In this document: piece by piece, positions 25,701 to 37,700 of the stretch
Position numbering within the stretch: position 1 is the first letter of the stretch
How the letters are laid out: every line of letters starts with the position of its first letter
Assembly (NCBI GenBank): GCA_008711295.1
Contig: VUYV01000015.1
Coordinates: forward strand, 489,670-553,669
DNA: 64,000 nucleotides
Source of the DNA: Anarhynchus alexandrinus
Taxonomy: Eukaryota > Chordata > Aves > Charadriiformes > Charadriidae
Reading direction: 5' to 3'
Translations under genes and position numbers: made by a program
The notes under the pieces: model-generated
What the model was told of the DNA's origin: nothing
Databases searched by the model: none
Seen by the model: the letters and a program-made list of their open reading frames with translations, nothing else

Positions 25701-28700
25701 ACAAGGATCAAGCCATGTCCAGCCGTCTTTCCTAGAAAAATTCCCTCTGTCCTCTTGTCACTGCTGCCTGGGCCATGGGAGGTCCTGCTCTCCTCCTGGG
25801 GACGTGGCTGCTGGTGCCATGGTTTAACCCCAGATTCTGTCCACACCTTCCAGGGATCTCTGATCCACTTGGAGCTTGGCTTAAGGACAGGGGAGGTGGA
25901 GGTGCTCAGCAGAAATGCATCCCCATTGCATGGCCACCAGTGAGCAAACATGCCTGGCTGACAGAGGAGGAGGGCTCAGCATCCAAGTGACCTTCCAGGG
26001 ACGGAGACAGGCTTGACTTGGTGTCCTGAGGGCACAGAGGGCACCAGGGCAGGAGCATCCTGCAGAGGCTGCGTGGGAGATCGCCTTCCACACAGTTTGT
26101 GAGGCTGAGGACCAACACACTGCCAGCTTCACCCTCCCCCTGTGCTGCCTGTGCATGGCATGGTGGGGGACACACGGGGCACCCCTTGTACTTCCCCCAT
26201 GCCCTGGCAGACACAAACCACCTTCTCTCCAGACACAGATTGATAATAAAGATTCTGGGGGGATGAGGGATAGTGCAGGTCTGACGCAGCTCCTCTATGA
26301 GTGCCGCTGCCCAGTCAGGGGCTCACGCTGGAGCAGAACAAGCAGCACTTCATGGGTGGGAGGAACTTCATGGCACAACCCGCGTGGGGTCCTCCACATT
26401 TCCCCAGCCACCCAGGAGAAGGTCAGGCACAGGATCCCACTGCCCTGAGGAGCACCAACAGCTGAATTTTATTAAGAACTCAGTTCAACAACAGGAGCAA
26501 GACGGAGCTGAAAACTTCTGCCTGATCTGTGATCACATCCTGAAGCCCAAAGAGAGAAAAGCTGTGCTGTCGGGGTGCCGGGGGGTACCTGGGCCAACGC
26601 ACCTGTGGGATGAGGCCGCCCTGGCACTGCGGCTTTACACACGCAGGGAGGGTGTGCACACCAAGGATGCGTGTGATGGCCTGGCCAGCAGCCAGCGTGG
26701 TTAATCTCATCACCCCGCTGCTTGCAGGGGTACCTGACAAGTAGGAACCCGCCCTGAGAAAGACCCAGCCCTTCTCCAGTCCCCCCACTACAGCACGTGC
26801 AACGCCCCAGCACAGGTTCAATCCCTTTGGCACGCGAACCGCAGCCCACCTGGCTTTTACAGCTGCTCTGGGGGTCCCCACCAGGGAGGGGGGCACTTTT
26901 TCTTTCTTGCGCCAGGGGAGAGCCTCTCCTTCCCTATTCCCTCTCCCAGAGCCGCATCCAGCCTGCCACCCGGCACAGCGGGACCCTTGGGTTCTGCACT
27001 CCCAGCTGCTCACGCCACCCAGCCAGAGCCCGCAGGAGCCTCACACCTGGAGCACATCTGGAGGCAGGCCCGGCTGGTCCCCCACCAGCCCTTGGGGAGC
27101 AAACGGCCTCCTGCTGCCCGCGAGGCATGAAGCTGCTACCAAACCTCGTCAGGGGAGCAGCGCGGAGAATGGTGTGTGTCTGTCTCACGGCTGCAGATTT
27201 TGGGGCTGGATGGGGGGATGCCAGGTCCTGCCTCTCCTCACGCCACCGGCTCGGGGTTGACATCCATGGTGCCAGTGGGATGCAAACAGGGGATGACAGT
27301 GGTTTCACTGCAGGGCTTGTGCCAAGCTGAGACATGCCTAAGCCCTAAACCCCCATTATCCAAAGCACTGGGACAACTGGTGCATGAGTCCAACCCTACC
27401 ATCCAAGGGACACCTTCCTGCCATGCCATGGGTGTCACCATCAGGTCTGACCTGTTGGCACTGGGGCAGCTAGTTGAGGTGCCCACCAAGGGGTCTGAGG
27501 TCAGACCCTGGCTGGAGGGAGCCTGGCATGGGGGGCAGATGAGCCCAGTGACCCTGCTGGGGCTCCGTGCAGGGTCGCCCTGAGTTTCCAGCATGCCAAA
27601 GAGGCTGAGAGCCAGCCCTGGGGTCACAGGTGCTGCCTCTTGTCCAGATAACGGGGTCAGGCTTACAGCAGTCCTGTTTTGCAGCTCGCAGGTCCTCAGC
27701 ACAGTCTATACCAGGGGGGTACCTGCTCCCAGTCCAGAGCTGGGCACAGCCCATCCTGCGTGAAAAGGGTTTTGGTCCGTTTCACTCATGGGACAGGTGA
27801 AAACTGAAATCCTGTGAGGTCTGGGCAGAAGGGAGGATGGGGAAAAGAAGATGAGGAGGATGCTCAAGTGAACATCTGGTGAGATCCCACCTGGAGTACT
27901 GCATCCAGCCCTGGGCCCTCAGCACAGGAAAGACATGGACCTGTTGGAGCATGGCCAGAGGAGGCCGTGAAGATGCTCCGAGGGCTGGAGCACCTCTCCT
28001 CTGAAGATAGGTTGAGACAGTTGGGGTTGTTCAGCCTGGAGAAGAGCTCTGGGGAGACCTTGTTGTGGCCTTTCAGTACTTAAAGGGGGCCTAAAAGAAA
28101 AATGAGGACAAAGGGCCTGTAGCGATAGGACAAGGGGTAATGGCTTTAAACTAAGAGGGCAAATTCAGACTAGAATAAGGAAGACATGTTTTATCACGAG
28201 GGTGTTGAAACACTGGCACAGGTTGCCCAGAGAGATGGTAGATGCACCAGCCCTGGAAACATTCAAGATCAGGTTGGAGGGGGCTCTGAGCAACCTGATC
28301 TAGTTAAAGATACCCTTGCTCATTGCAAGGGGGGTGGACTAGATGGTCTTTAAAGGTCCCTTCCNCCCTTCAAAGGTCCCTTCCAACCCAAACTATTCTA
28401 TGATTCTATGCCAGTGCCTCCTGCAGGATGTGGCTATGCATCCTCCAGCCTGTGGTGGGGTCTTGGCTGAGAACCATCCCACTAACCCCACCAAGCTCCA
28501 GCTCTCCTCATCCCAGGACCAAAACCCAAGATGGATTAGGGTCCTCAGAGGTGACGGGCTCTTGGCACCCATCGCTGCACCCAGCAGAGCTGAGCACCCT
28601 CGTGGCAAGGTGAAGCTGTCCCTGCCACCCAGACCCTGGGATTCATGCCTCTGCCACCAGCTCTGGTCACTGCTCACAGGCGTGTTGCTTGTGGGCACAG

Positions 28701-31700
28701 CGAGACAGGATGCATGTGCGGCACCACGCACACCACGCAGCAGGGACCCNCATGGCTGTGCATCCTCCAGTGTGTGGTGGGGTCTTGGCTGAGAGCCATC
28801 CCACTAACCCCACCAAGCTCCAGCGCTCCTCAGCCCAGGACCAAAACCTGCTTACAGGCGTGCTGCTTGTGGGCACAGCGGGACACGATGCATGTGTGGC
28901 ACCACGCACACCACGCAGCAGGGACCTGCCTGGAGAGGATGAGCCCAGAGCTGTTGGGTGGCATCCACCAATTTGGACAGCAATGCCAAGGTGATCAAGC
29001 TCCTAATGACAACTAAATTAAATGAAACCTTGCTGGGTGAGCTGCCAGACCCCTGCAAACCTGCTTCTCCTGGCTTGGCCTGTGCTGGGCTTGGGGTGCC
29101 TAGGAAGCAGGGAATGAGCACAGGGCTCGGAAAGATGCTGGTGTGTGGGTCTCTCTAGGTCTTTCAGCATCCTTTGAGCCCCCTCCAGCTGCTCCCTGAG
29201 CCCTGCAGCGAGCACCCCAGCCCCACTGGGGTCCTGCTGGCCTGGACAGGCTGCTGCTCCATGCAGAGTGTTTCCTCCAGCCCAAAGAGCCCTTCTGGCT
29301 GAGCACTTCCCCTTGGGAGCAACTCCTGCCTCTCTCCAGCCGCAGCCAGCTTTTTTGCCCTGTTTGCAGGCAGGGTGTTGCAGGCACAACGGGGTGCCTT
29401 GCCTGGGGGTAGGTGTTCCCCCAACACCCACACCGGATGACCTGGAGAACCTTCCTTGTAGGATCTGGGATGATGCTACCCTAAGCTCCTCTTTAGACAG
29501 CAGACAAAAAGAGAAGGCATAGACAACAGCGTCCTGCCTGTCTGAGCTGGGCAGCCAGCGGACACATCCAACATTCACCATGGTGGGTGAGAGTCCCTGG
29601 GCGGGTGCCNAGGGAGAAATTCCTTAATCCGCGTCCCCGCCACACAGAGACAAAAGTTGGAGGAAGGCTGCGCATGGTAATTTTTTTGGCCAGGGGGTCT
29701 GCGTGTCGCTGCCTGCCTTTGTGCACCTGCCAAAAGTCACTCTGGCTGGCTGTGAAGCGCTGCCCAGATTAATGAGGGATCAGTAGCCAGTGCAATGCAG
29801 AGCTATTAGCATTGCAAAAAAAAAAAAAAAAAANAATGAAAAAAAGCCCTTGAACCCAGTAATTCAGCCGACAGCTTGCTGAGGACAGCGTGGGCTGGGA
29901 TCCCATTCCCTGCTGTGGCCACATATCCCATTCAGCCTGCCTGGAAAGACAATGGGGTTGCCGATGGACGGCCAGTGCCCACCTACCCACAGCCCCAAGC
30001 ACCAGGATGAGCCCAGTGCCACATCGATGGGATGGGGACAGACAGGGCAGGTGGAGGGGAGGATTCCCCAGTGCTCGGCTTTGCCCCTGTCCATGCCAGT
30101 CCCCCCTGCACGGCCTGGGGACATCCACACCATGCACCTCAACAGGGGACATCCATGCGTGCCCTTGTCCCAGTCCCTGCCTGCAGACTGGTGGCACTGC
30201 CTTGCAGTGCTCGGCACAGCAGGAGTTAAGGAAGCCATTCCTCCCCCCCTCCCAGGGCTCCCCCCACTCCCACCGCCCCCCGCCCACCCTGCCCGGCTGC
30301 CCCAGCAGTAAAAAAGGACNNNNNNNNNNNNNNNNNNNNNNNNNNNNNNNNNNNNNTGGGGGGGAGGGGGAGATCAGATGCCTCCTTCTCTGCATCCCAC
30401 ATGAAAATGTGTTTGCCGGCTCTGCTTTCCATTCCTTGACACCTGCGTCTCCCCAGCAAGGCTCCCGGCGTGGGAAGGGGGTGCTCCGCTGCGAGGAAGA
30501 CGGCCATGTGGGGATGGGGGGCTGGCACCCCTCCATCCCACGGCAGGGATGCGCCACACCTCTGTGCGTGCCAGGACAGAGACCACGCGCCTGTCCCAGG
30601 TGTTGTATCCAGCCTGGATGAGCCTGCCTTCCCCAAAACAAAAGGAGCACCCCGGTTACTGTAGGGTGAAGCTGATCTGCTCGCACAGCCCGTGACACTC
30701 ACAGTGAGCGGGAGAAGGTGGAAGGAAACCCCTTGTAAGAGCACAGCCCGGGTCCCCCACGCATCTCACGTCCTCGCAGCTTCATAGAATCAAGAATCAC
30801 AGAATTGTCTAGGTTGGAAGAGACCCTTGGGATCATCGAGTCCAACTATCTACCCTACTCTACAAAGTTCTCCCCTACACCATATCCCCCAACACCACAT
30901 CTAAACGGCTCTTAAGAGCTTCCTCCACCTCTGGATGCCCCCCTGGTTATCCTGGGTAATGGGGGAAATGGGAACTGGGAGGGGGACGGGGCACCCCAGT
31001 GGGTTCCATTTCACAGACTCTTTTCCCTGTAACAAGCATCCAGATCCTGAGTGCTGCAGGGACTCGTGCTACACAAGTAGCTGCTGTTTCAGGTGCCTTC
31101 AGTCCCCGTGATTGCAGGGGGATCCCAGCAGGCTGCCGCCTGCCCTGGGGAACAGGCTGAAACAAGAGCAGGAGTAACCCCCAAACGAGCCGCCCTGCCA
31201 CTGGGACGCGCAGGAGGGTCGCTGCAAACAGCCCCTGCAGCCCGTGAAAAGATGTCGCCGAGCGGAAAAGAGATTTTTTGCTTTTTCCCTTTCAAAGCCA
31301 CGTCTGGAGAGCAAATAGGTCTGACATTCATTACTAATAAACGAGTCCCCACATACCTCCTCCTCCCGCAGCGCCGCAGGAATCGGTTGGGCTAACCCCA
31401 GACAAAACTTTCTGCCCAGACTAAAAGTGAATGACCCCACCTTATTCTCCGCCAGCCGCATAGTGGAGGAGCTCAGCAGGGTCTGAGCTGCGGTCCCTGC
31501 TGTCACCACCACCTCCCCCCACTCCCACCCCCCAAAAAAAAAGGCTGCCGTGCTGCTGCTGCACATAGCTCAGCCCCGCTGCCGCTCTGGGAGGACGAGT
31601 TATCGCAGGGCTCCTCGGCAGCCTGGGTTGTGTCACACCAGATGCGGCTGAACGGCTCCCTCCTGGCTTAAAATAAAGAGCATCTTTGAAAGCGGAGCTG

Positions 31701-34700
31701 TAAGCTCGTTAATAACGGGGCTCTTTCTCCGGATGCGCTGTCCCCTCCTGCCAAGTTTCAACCAGCAGAGCTCGCTTCCCCTCGCGCCTGCAAGGAGGAT
31801 GGGGTGAGGGATGCTCAGGGCGCTCAGCACCAGCTCTGACCCTGCCCGGCAGTGGCATCTGCTGCCCATGGGTGCATTTACCACCCTGACGCAGTGGGCT
31901 GGGGGTGAAAGCGGATGGGTGCAGCTTCTGCGGGGGCACGGTCTGCACGCTGGCGGGGAAAGCTAAGCTCACCGGTGCCATCCTACCTGCGTGTAGCTGT
32001 GCCAGCGTGCAGGTGAGCACAGGCACACGGCTGCACGCACGAGCGCTCTGCCGTTCAGTGGCACCTTCACGGCTGCCTTTGGAGGCTGGATCCTGCTGGG
32101 TGCTCAGTGTTTTTAGGTCACTAGCAGTTCCCGAGGGGGCTGAGAGCACCCAGGCACTGCCAGCCAAGGGTCCTGAGCCTGGCTCTGTCCCCGGAGCTGG
32201 GAGGTGGGTGGAAAAGGTGATTTCTGAGCATTTCCCACCCCCATCCTCCTCTGAGCCACCCTCTGTTCCAGCCCTGCCCGTCCCACGCCGAGCCGGAGCG
32301 ACACTACTACAGCCTCAACATTTTGCTCCCACCTATTAATTCTTTTTTTTTTTTTTATTTTTTTCTTCTTCTTCTTTTTTAATCACTGACTTTGCAGCCG
32401 GGAGGGGAAGGGAGAGAAGTGCGGCAATAAAAGCTGCCAGGCGTGAAGCTGTAACCCGGCTCGCTCAGGGTGACCTCCCTGCCAAGGTTGCCTTGCGAAG
32501 AGGGGGAGCGCAGGCAAAGCGGCGGNGCCAGTGGGGACGCAGCTGCGGCAGGCGGTGGCACTAATTGCCTTCCCCGTTCCCATCCCTCCCCCTTGCCCGT
32601 CGCGGGCAGGATAATGCATTAGCACACACTTTCAGGTTATTTCAGGCTGCCCCAAGGCAGGAGCTTCCAGAGGCAGACTGGGAGGTTCACTTATTTGACC
32701 GAAAAACGTCGCTTTGCTTTCGGAGATAAGCCTGAGCCCACCCCGGCAGCCACCCCCAACACATGAGTGACAGTGGCCGGCCCAGAGAACCATCACAAAT
32801 TGCCTATTCCTGTCCCCAAATCCCCATCGTTTGCCCAGATCAGAGCTACTCAGCAGCAGAGCAGGCACAGATGCCTGCACTGCGGGCTCTGTGGCCACAG
32901 CTCCGAAAATCCCGGGACGGTGGGAGCACCTCTGCCTGCTTTTCCAAAGAAGGACGTTTCCAGCCTTTGCAAATGCTCACGGATGTGGCTCTAATGCTTC
33001 CAAAACAGAAGAGGAAGGAGAGAACCCAACCACATTATTAGCTTTAAATATCTCATGACCTTTTACTGCAAATCTCAAGATCTGAGGCGCAGCCCGTCTC
33101 ACGGTTCGTTAACATTTCATGTTGTCAGCGCGGCCAATGGGTTCAATTAGACTTCGTGTCAGCATCTGCAAATTGCTGGCAACCCACCGGAGGAAATCCT
33201 CCCTCGGCCTGGCCGCCAGTTCTGACACTGCTTAAGAAATACCTTCTGAGCCCTGCCGCGTTCCCGGGACGTGCACCGAGCTGGTCAGTGCTCAGCACGC
33301 GAGATCTCCCTCCAAAAACTGAGAAAAAGGGAGATCTTGCTCCAGCAAATGCTGCGGTGTGGGAGAAAATTGGGTGCAAGACCTATCCTGGGCTGGGCTC
33401 CCCAAAGATGCTCGGGATGGTGCCACCTGCCTGCATCTAGGGGTGAGCGTGCAGACGGGCTTGCGGGGAGATCGCATGTATGAGCGTGGCGATCGCTGCT
33501 GTTGCGAGTTAACTGAAGGAGCCTGTAAAACCAGAAACAGGCTATTAGCAATCCATTAGGAAAGGGTATCCAGTTCCAGCCTAGGTAAGCCATTAGAGGA
33601 ACATCTGAGAGCATTAGGAGAGCTCGCTTGGGGCCAGGATGGGGCTATAAAACAGAAGAGGAAACCACGCTAATCTGGCTTGAATTACAAACTTAAAAGC
33701 AGGAGAAAAATAAAGGATACCCTAAACATTTAATGTTTTATATTTAGGAGACAGAAGGGGAGATTCTGCCAAAAGGAGAGAATAAAAAACCTGTTTAGGC
33801 TACAAATATCCCATCTCTCTTTTGGCAGCAGAGAAACCACCAGCCCCTCTCCCAGCAAGGCAGAAGTATGACTTTAAAGTTGCTTGAGTTTCAGAGCGAG
33901 CTCAGTGCTGGTGGGGTGGAGGGGAGTCGGTGGCCACCCGATGTGACACGGATGCATCCCGAACAGCCGGGAAATGCCCGTGGCCGGGTGCAAGGGAGCT
34001 CCTGCCAGGCGGCACCGTGGCGCAAGGAGCATCCGGCACACACCCCGCTGCACGCTCACGTGGAAACTCATCATCGTCATCTCTCCATGATAATAATTCC
34101 CAGAGCACATCATCATAATTCCCAGAGCAGACTGCAACACGAGAGCTGCTAAGTGGCCTGAGTGGAAAGGCGCTGCTGAGCAGGGGAAAGGGAGCGCAAA
34201 CGGCGTGCTGGGGCTCAGAACCACCTTTGCAAAGCACTGGGAAGGGGATGAGGGTGTCCCCCCAGCTCTGGGTCAGCCCCAGATATTGCTTGATGGGGGG
34301 AGGGAGGGGATGCTTGGGCCAAGCATCACCTGGCTCTCTCTCGGGGAGGGAGGGAACTGCATTTATGGCTAGCTCGCGTAGCGGCGGTCTCGATAAGATC
34401 CACCGCTTCCGCCGCGGACGGCTTCATCTTCTGGTGCCAAGCCCTGGCATTATTAAAATCCTGAAAGGAAGAGCCTGGGAGAAAGCAGACGCTGATTGAA
34501 TCAGGCCCTACGGTATTCGACAGCTCGACATCCATCTGATCCTATTAGTGCTCATTCGGTCCTGCCTGCCGAGGTGCTGTGCATAAATCAGACCCTGCAA
34601 AGATAACGGGAGGCAGAGGGAAGAAAGGGGAGCTGCCGTTTCTACCAAAAGAAAAAGCCACGTGCAAGCGGGGCCTGCATGGATATTCCTGGCTCTGGGC

Positions 34701-37700
34701 AGTCTCCGGTACTCCCTTGTGGGTTTGGTCCCTCAGGGATGCTGGGCTTCCCGCGAGGCTGCCAAGGGGGTGGCAGGAGACGCTTAAAACCCACAGCTGG
34801 TGCATGGGTGGGTTGCCATGAGGAGGCAGGGATGGGGCTCAGCACGGGGACCTTGGGCACACAGGGATGTGCCAGACCATGAGGTTACCCAGCTCTTCCT
34901 GGCTGCTGGTGGAGACTTCTCCTCTCCCTGCCAGGCTCCCAAGCTGCCCCATTTTCAGCAAGAAGGTTGTGTGCTATGGCTTTTCCGTGCCAGCAGCCGG
35001 TGGGGACAGCAAAAGCCAAGATGTGGGGCAGCTTGTGGCAGGAGACCTTCACCTCAGCAAGAATTAAGACACCCCCAAGCAAGCATGGCATCCATGACCG
35101 CTGCATCCTTTCTCATGGCACTTGTCCCTTCGAGGAGAGACCCAACCCCACCACCGTAGGAGGAGCTGGATGGCTGAGCTAGACTTGGCTCTACCAAACC
35201 ATGTCCTTCCCTCAGCTGGCTGGGTTTGGGGGAATAGGGACACCCCCCTGCAAGGATGCCAACAAGTAGTAGGTCAAGCAAAGCAGAGCTCAGCATGGAT
35301 TGGGCATGCTCCCAGCATGCTGGCATCAGCCAGGTTCATTTTTGGGTGCAAACCCCTGCATTCGCAGGGTGCCTGACTGCGCCAAGCAGGCTGAGCGTGC
35401 CAAGGGGGTCTGGGGTCGCAGCAGCTTCGGCTGCTGCAGCGCTGCCATCCCCTGGTGTTTGGGAGCTGATTGAATTAGGCTTTGCAAATAATTCATCTGA
35501 TGAGTAGTGGCAGTTTTCCTCAAATCATCCACAAATCAGATTTTTCATTACCCGGATGGCAGGGCACAGAGTCAGATAACACGGCTGGTACCTCATACTC
35601 TGAATGCTTGCTCACCGAGCAAATTATTCCCCAAACACACTTCTCCATCAGCCAGTGATGGGGGACATGTCTATTGCAAGGGGATATTGATTAAAAGCGG
35701 TACCCAGGACTTCTGTGCCCTCCTGGGACGCTGGGAGATGAACCCTTCCCACCCCTCCTTGCACCCACCATGAGGGCTGGTACGTCAACCTCTCTCCGCT
35801 GCTCAAGATATCTTTAAATAGGAGAAATCAAGTTTTTACTGTCTTGGAACTGCCTTTTCCAGCCAGGGTGGCCTTGACAGTGGTGTCACCAGCACCTCAT
35901 GTATTTCCTACCATTGCTGCCTGCCCGAGAGCATTGATGGAGAGGCCACACCGTGCCCTCGGAGGCCCTGCAGCGAGGGGACTACTGGCACAGCTTGACC
36001 CCATGAACATGATACCTAAAACCCAGTGATGGAGGGACCAGCCACCCTGTGGTTGGCAGCCATTTTTTGGGTGCAAACCGCTGCATTTGCAGGGTGCTTG
36101 GCTGGATCGGGCTGTGGCAGAGTAAAAACATTAGCTTCTTCCACAACAGTTTCACACCTTGAAAAAACTGACGTTGTGTTTGGTATTTCCCATTAATTCT
36201 TTCCCCTTTTCCCCAAATTCTACAATTTGAGTATTTCTCCCCCAAGTGAAAAAAAAAATACTCACAGCAAACTAATACCCAAACTCCACCTCTGCTTTCT
36301 TACCCCTTGGGATGCTCCACGGATGCTCTCCCGCTCCCCAGAGGGAAGCAAAGAGACAAGCAGGAAAACCCTCTCCCAACCCTTCTCTGATTTGCAAAGC
36401 CATCAGCAAACGCTTCGGTCTGAAACATGACCTGCGGCACTGCCTCATCAAAAAAAAAAAAAAAACAACAATCAAAGAAAAAAGAAAAATTTGCCGAGAC
36501 ACCAACATCTTGCAGACACACGAGCAAAGCCTCCCATCCCATCTCTCAGCCGCTTCTCTCCCCAAGAAGAGCTGGTCGGCAGAAAACCCCGCTTGGTTCC
36601 ACGACGCAGGTAAGCTCCCTGGGAACCAGGTGCTGCCTCCTATTTATCTTTTTTGGGGGTGCGAAACGCTTTATCAAGCAAAGCACCTAATTGGCTTTCG
36701 ACTGGCCCAGCTCGGCGCAGGGGGGATGCTGCCTGAGCCGTGCCAGCGTAGCAGCACCTCTCCTCGAGTGGCAGATTGCTTTCCTTCACAAGCTGAGCAT
36801 GCAAGCAGCACATAGCGGGGGGAAAAAAAAAAAAAAAGCCCATTTGTTATCTTCCTGCAGCTAACAAATGAAATCTGTCCTCCGGGCTGCCAAGGATTTC
36901 ACTGACTATTTTTTTTTTTAAAGAAACAAGAAATAAAAGTAAGAAATACGATAACATCGCGGCAATCGCTCTGTGACTGTGCTCTGAGTTACGGTGAGCG
37001 GTATTTTATCTTCAGTTCAAAATCTAAATGTGGCAGAGGCGCATTTAAATGTGGTGACATTTATACTTTAAATGCCTTTTACATCTCGTTGGCAGGTTTT
37101 ATATAGAACATATGTATGGAAAGTAGATAGGGGCCGTGGATGAAAATGCGGAGCGGGGAGAGCCTGCAGAGCCATTTGTAGGCAGAATGTGAATTAAAAG
37201 AAAGATGGAGAGGAAGAGAGAAAGGAGGAGAGACAGAGAAGGAGAGGAAAAGGGTCTAGGTTGCCCAGGCGGTAAATAGACATTTTTTTTTGGTCCCCAA
37301 CCACTTGTTCCCAGTGCGACTTGTTCCCAGCCACCATCTCCCCCCACCTCCCTCCCGTCCCGGCCAGCTCAGCATCACTTACGTGTTGCCACTGGTCCAG
37401 AATGAGGGGCCGATACCTCAGGAAGAACTTGAGCGGGAAAGACTCGGGGTCGGGCCAAGATGAGGGGTTTTGCCATGACACCTCCAGCCTTCGAGGGTTA
37501 TTGGTCACAGGTTTGGCCACCACGCTCTCTGGAGGGTCTGGCTTTACTGGAAGAGAAGACGGTGGCTGGTAAAGCTTTGGACGTGGCATCCTTACACCCT
37601 TTAGCACAGCTGGCTGGGCTTTGTGCCACGTACTTTCTGAGGTGGGCAGCCAACACACAGAACATCCTTTTCCCAAACTAATTAGGTGCAGATCACCTTT

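Larger units (their letters stand above)
25256..37382 (-). other. CNTFR intron within D3 (12.1 kb)
   Basis: The intron starts GTAAGTGATG below 37383 and ends GCCCTCAG above 25255. It holds two CR1 fragments, an imperfect tandem duplication near 28.4-28.9 kb, the 37-N gap at 30320-30356, single Ns at 28365, 28750, 29610, 29834 and 32526, a T-rich tract, and several AT-rich low-repeat blocks between 33 and 37 kb. Open frames inside it have no family resemblance. Confidence 0.85.

Noticed and set aside
29769..30698. Minus-strand open frame of 309 codons
   Set aside because: It runs through the 37-N gap and a poly-A tract with an N; no family resemblance.
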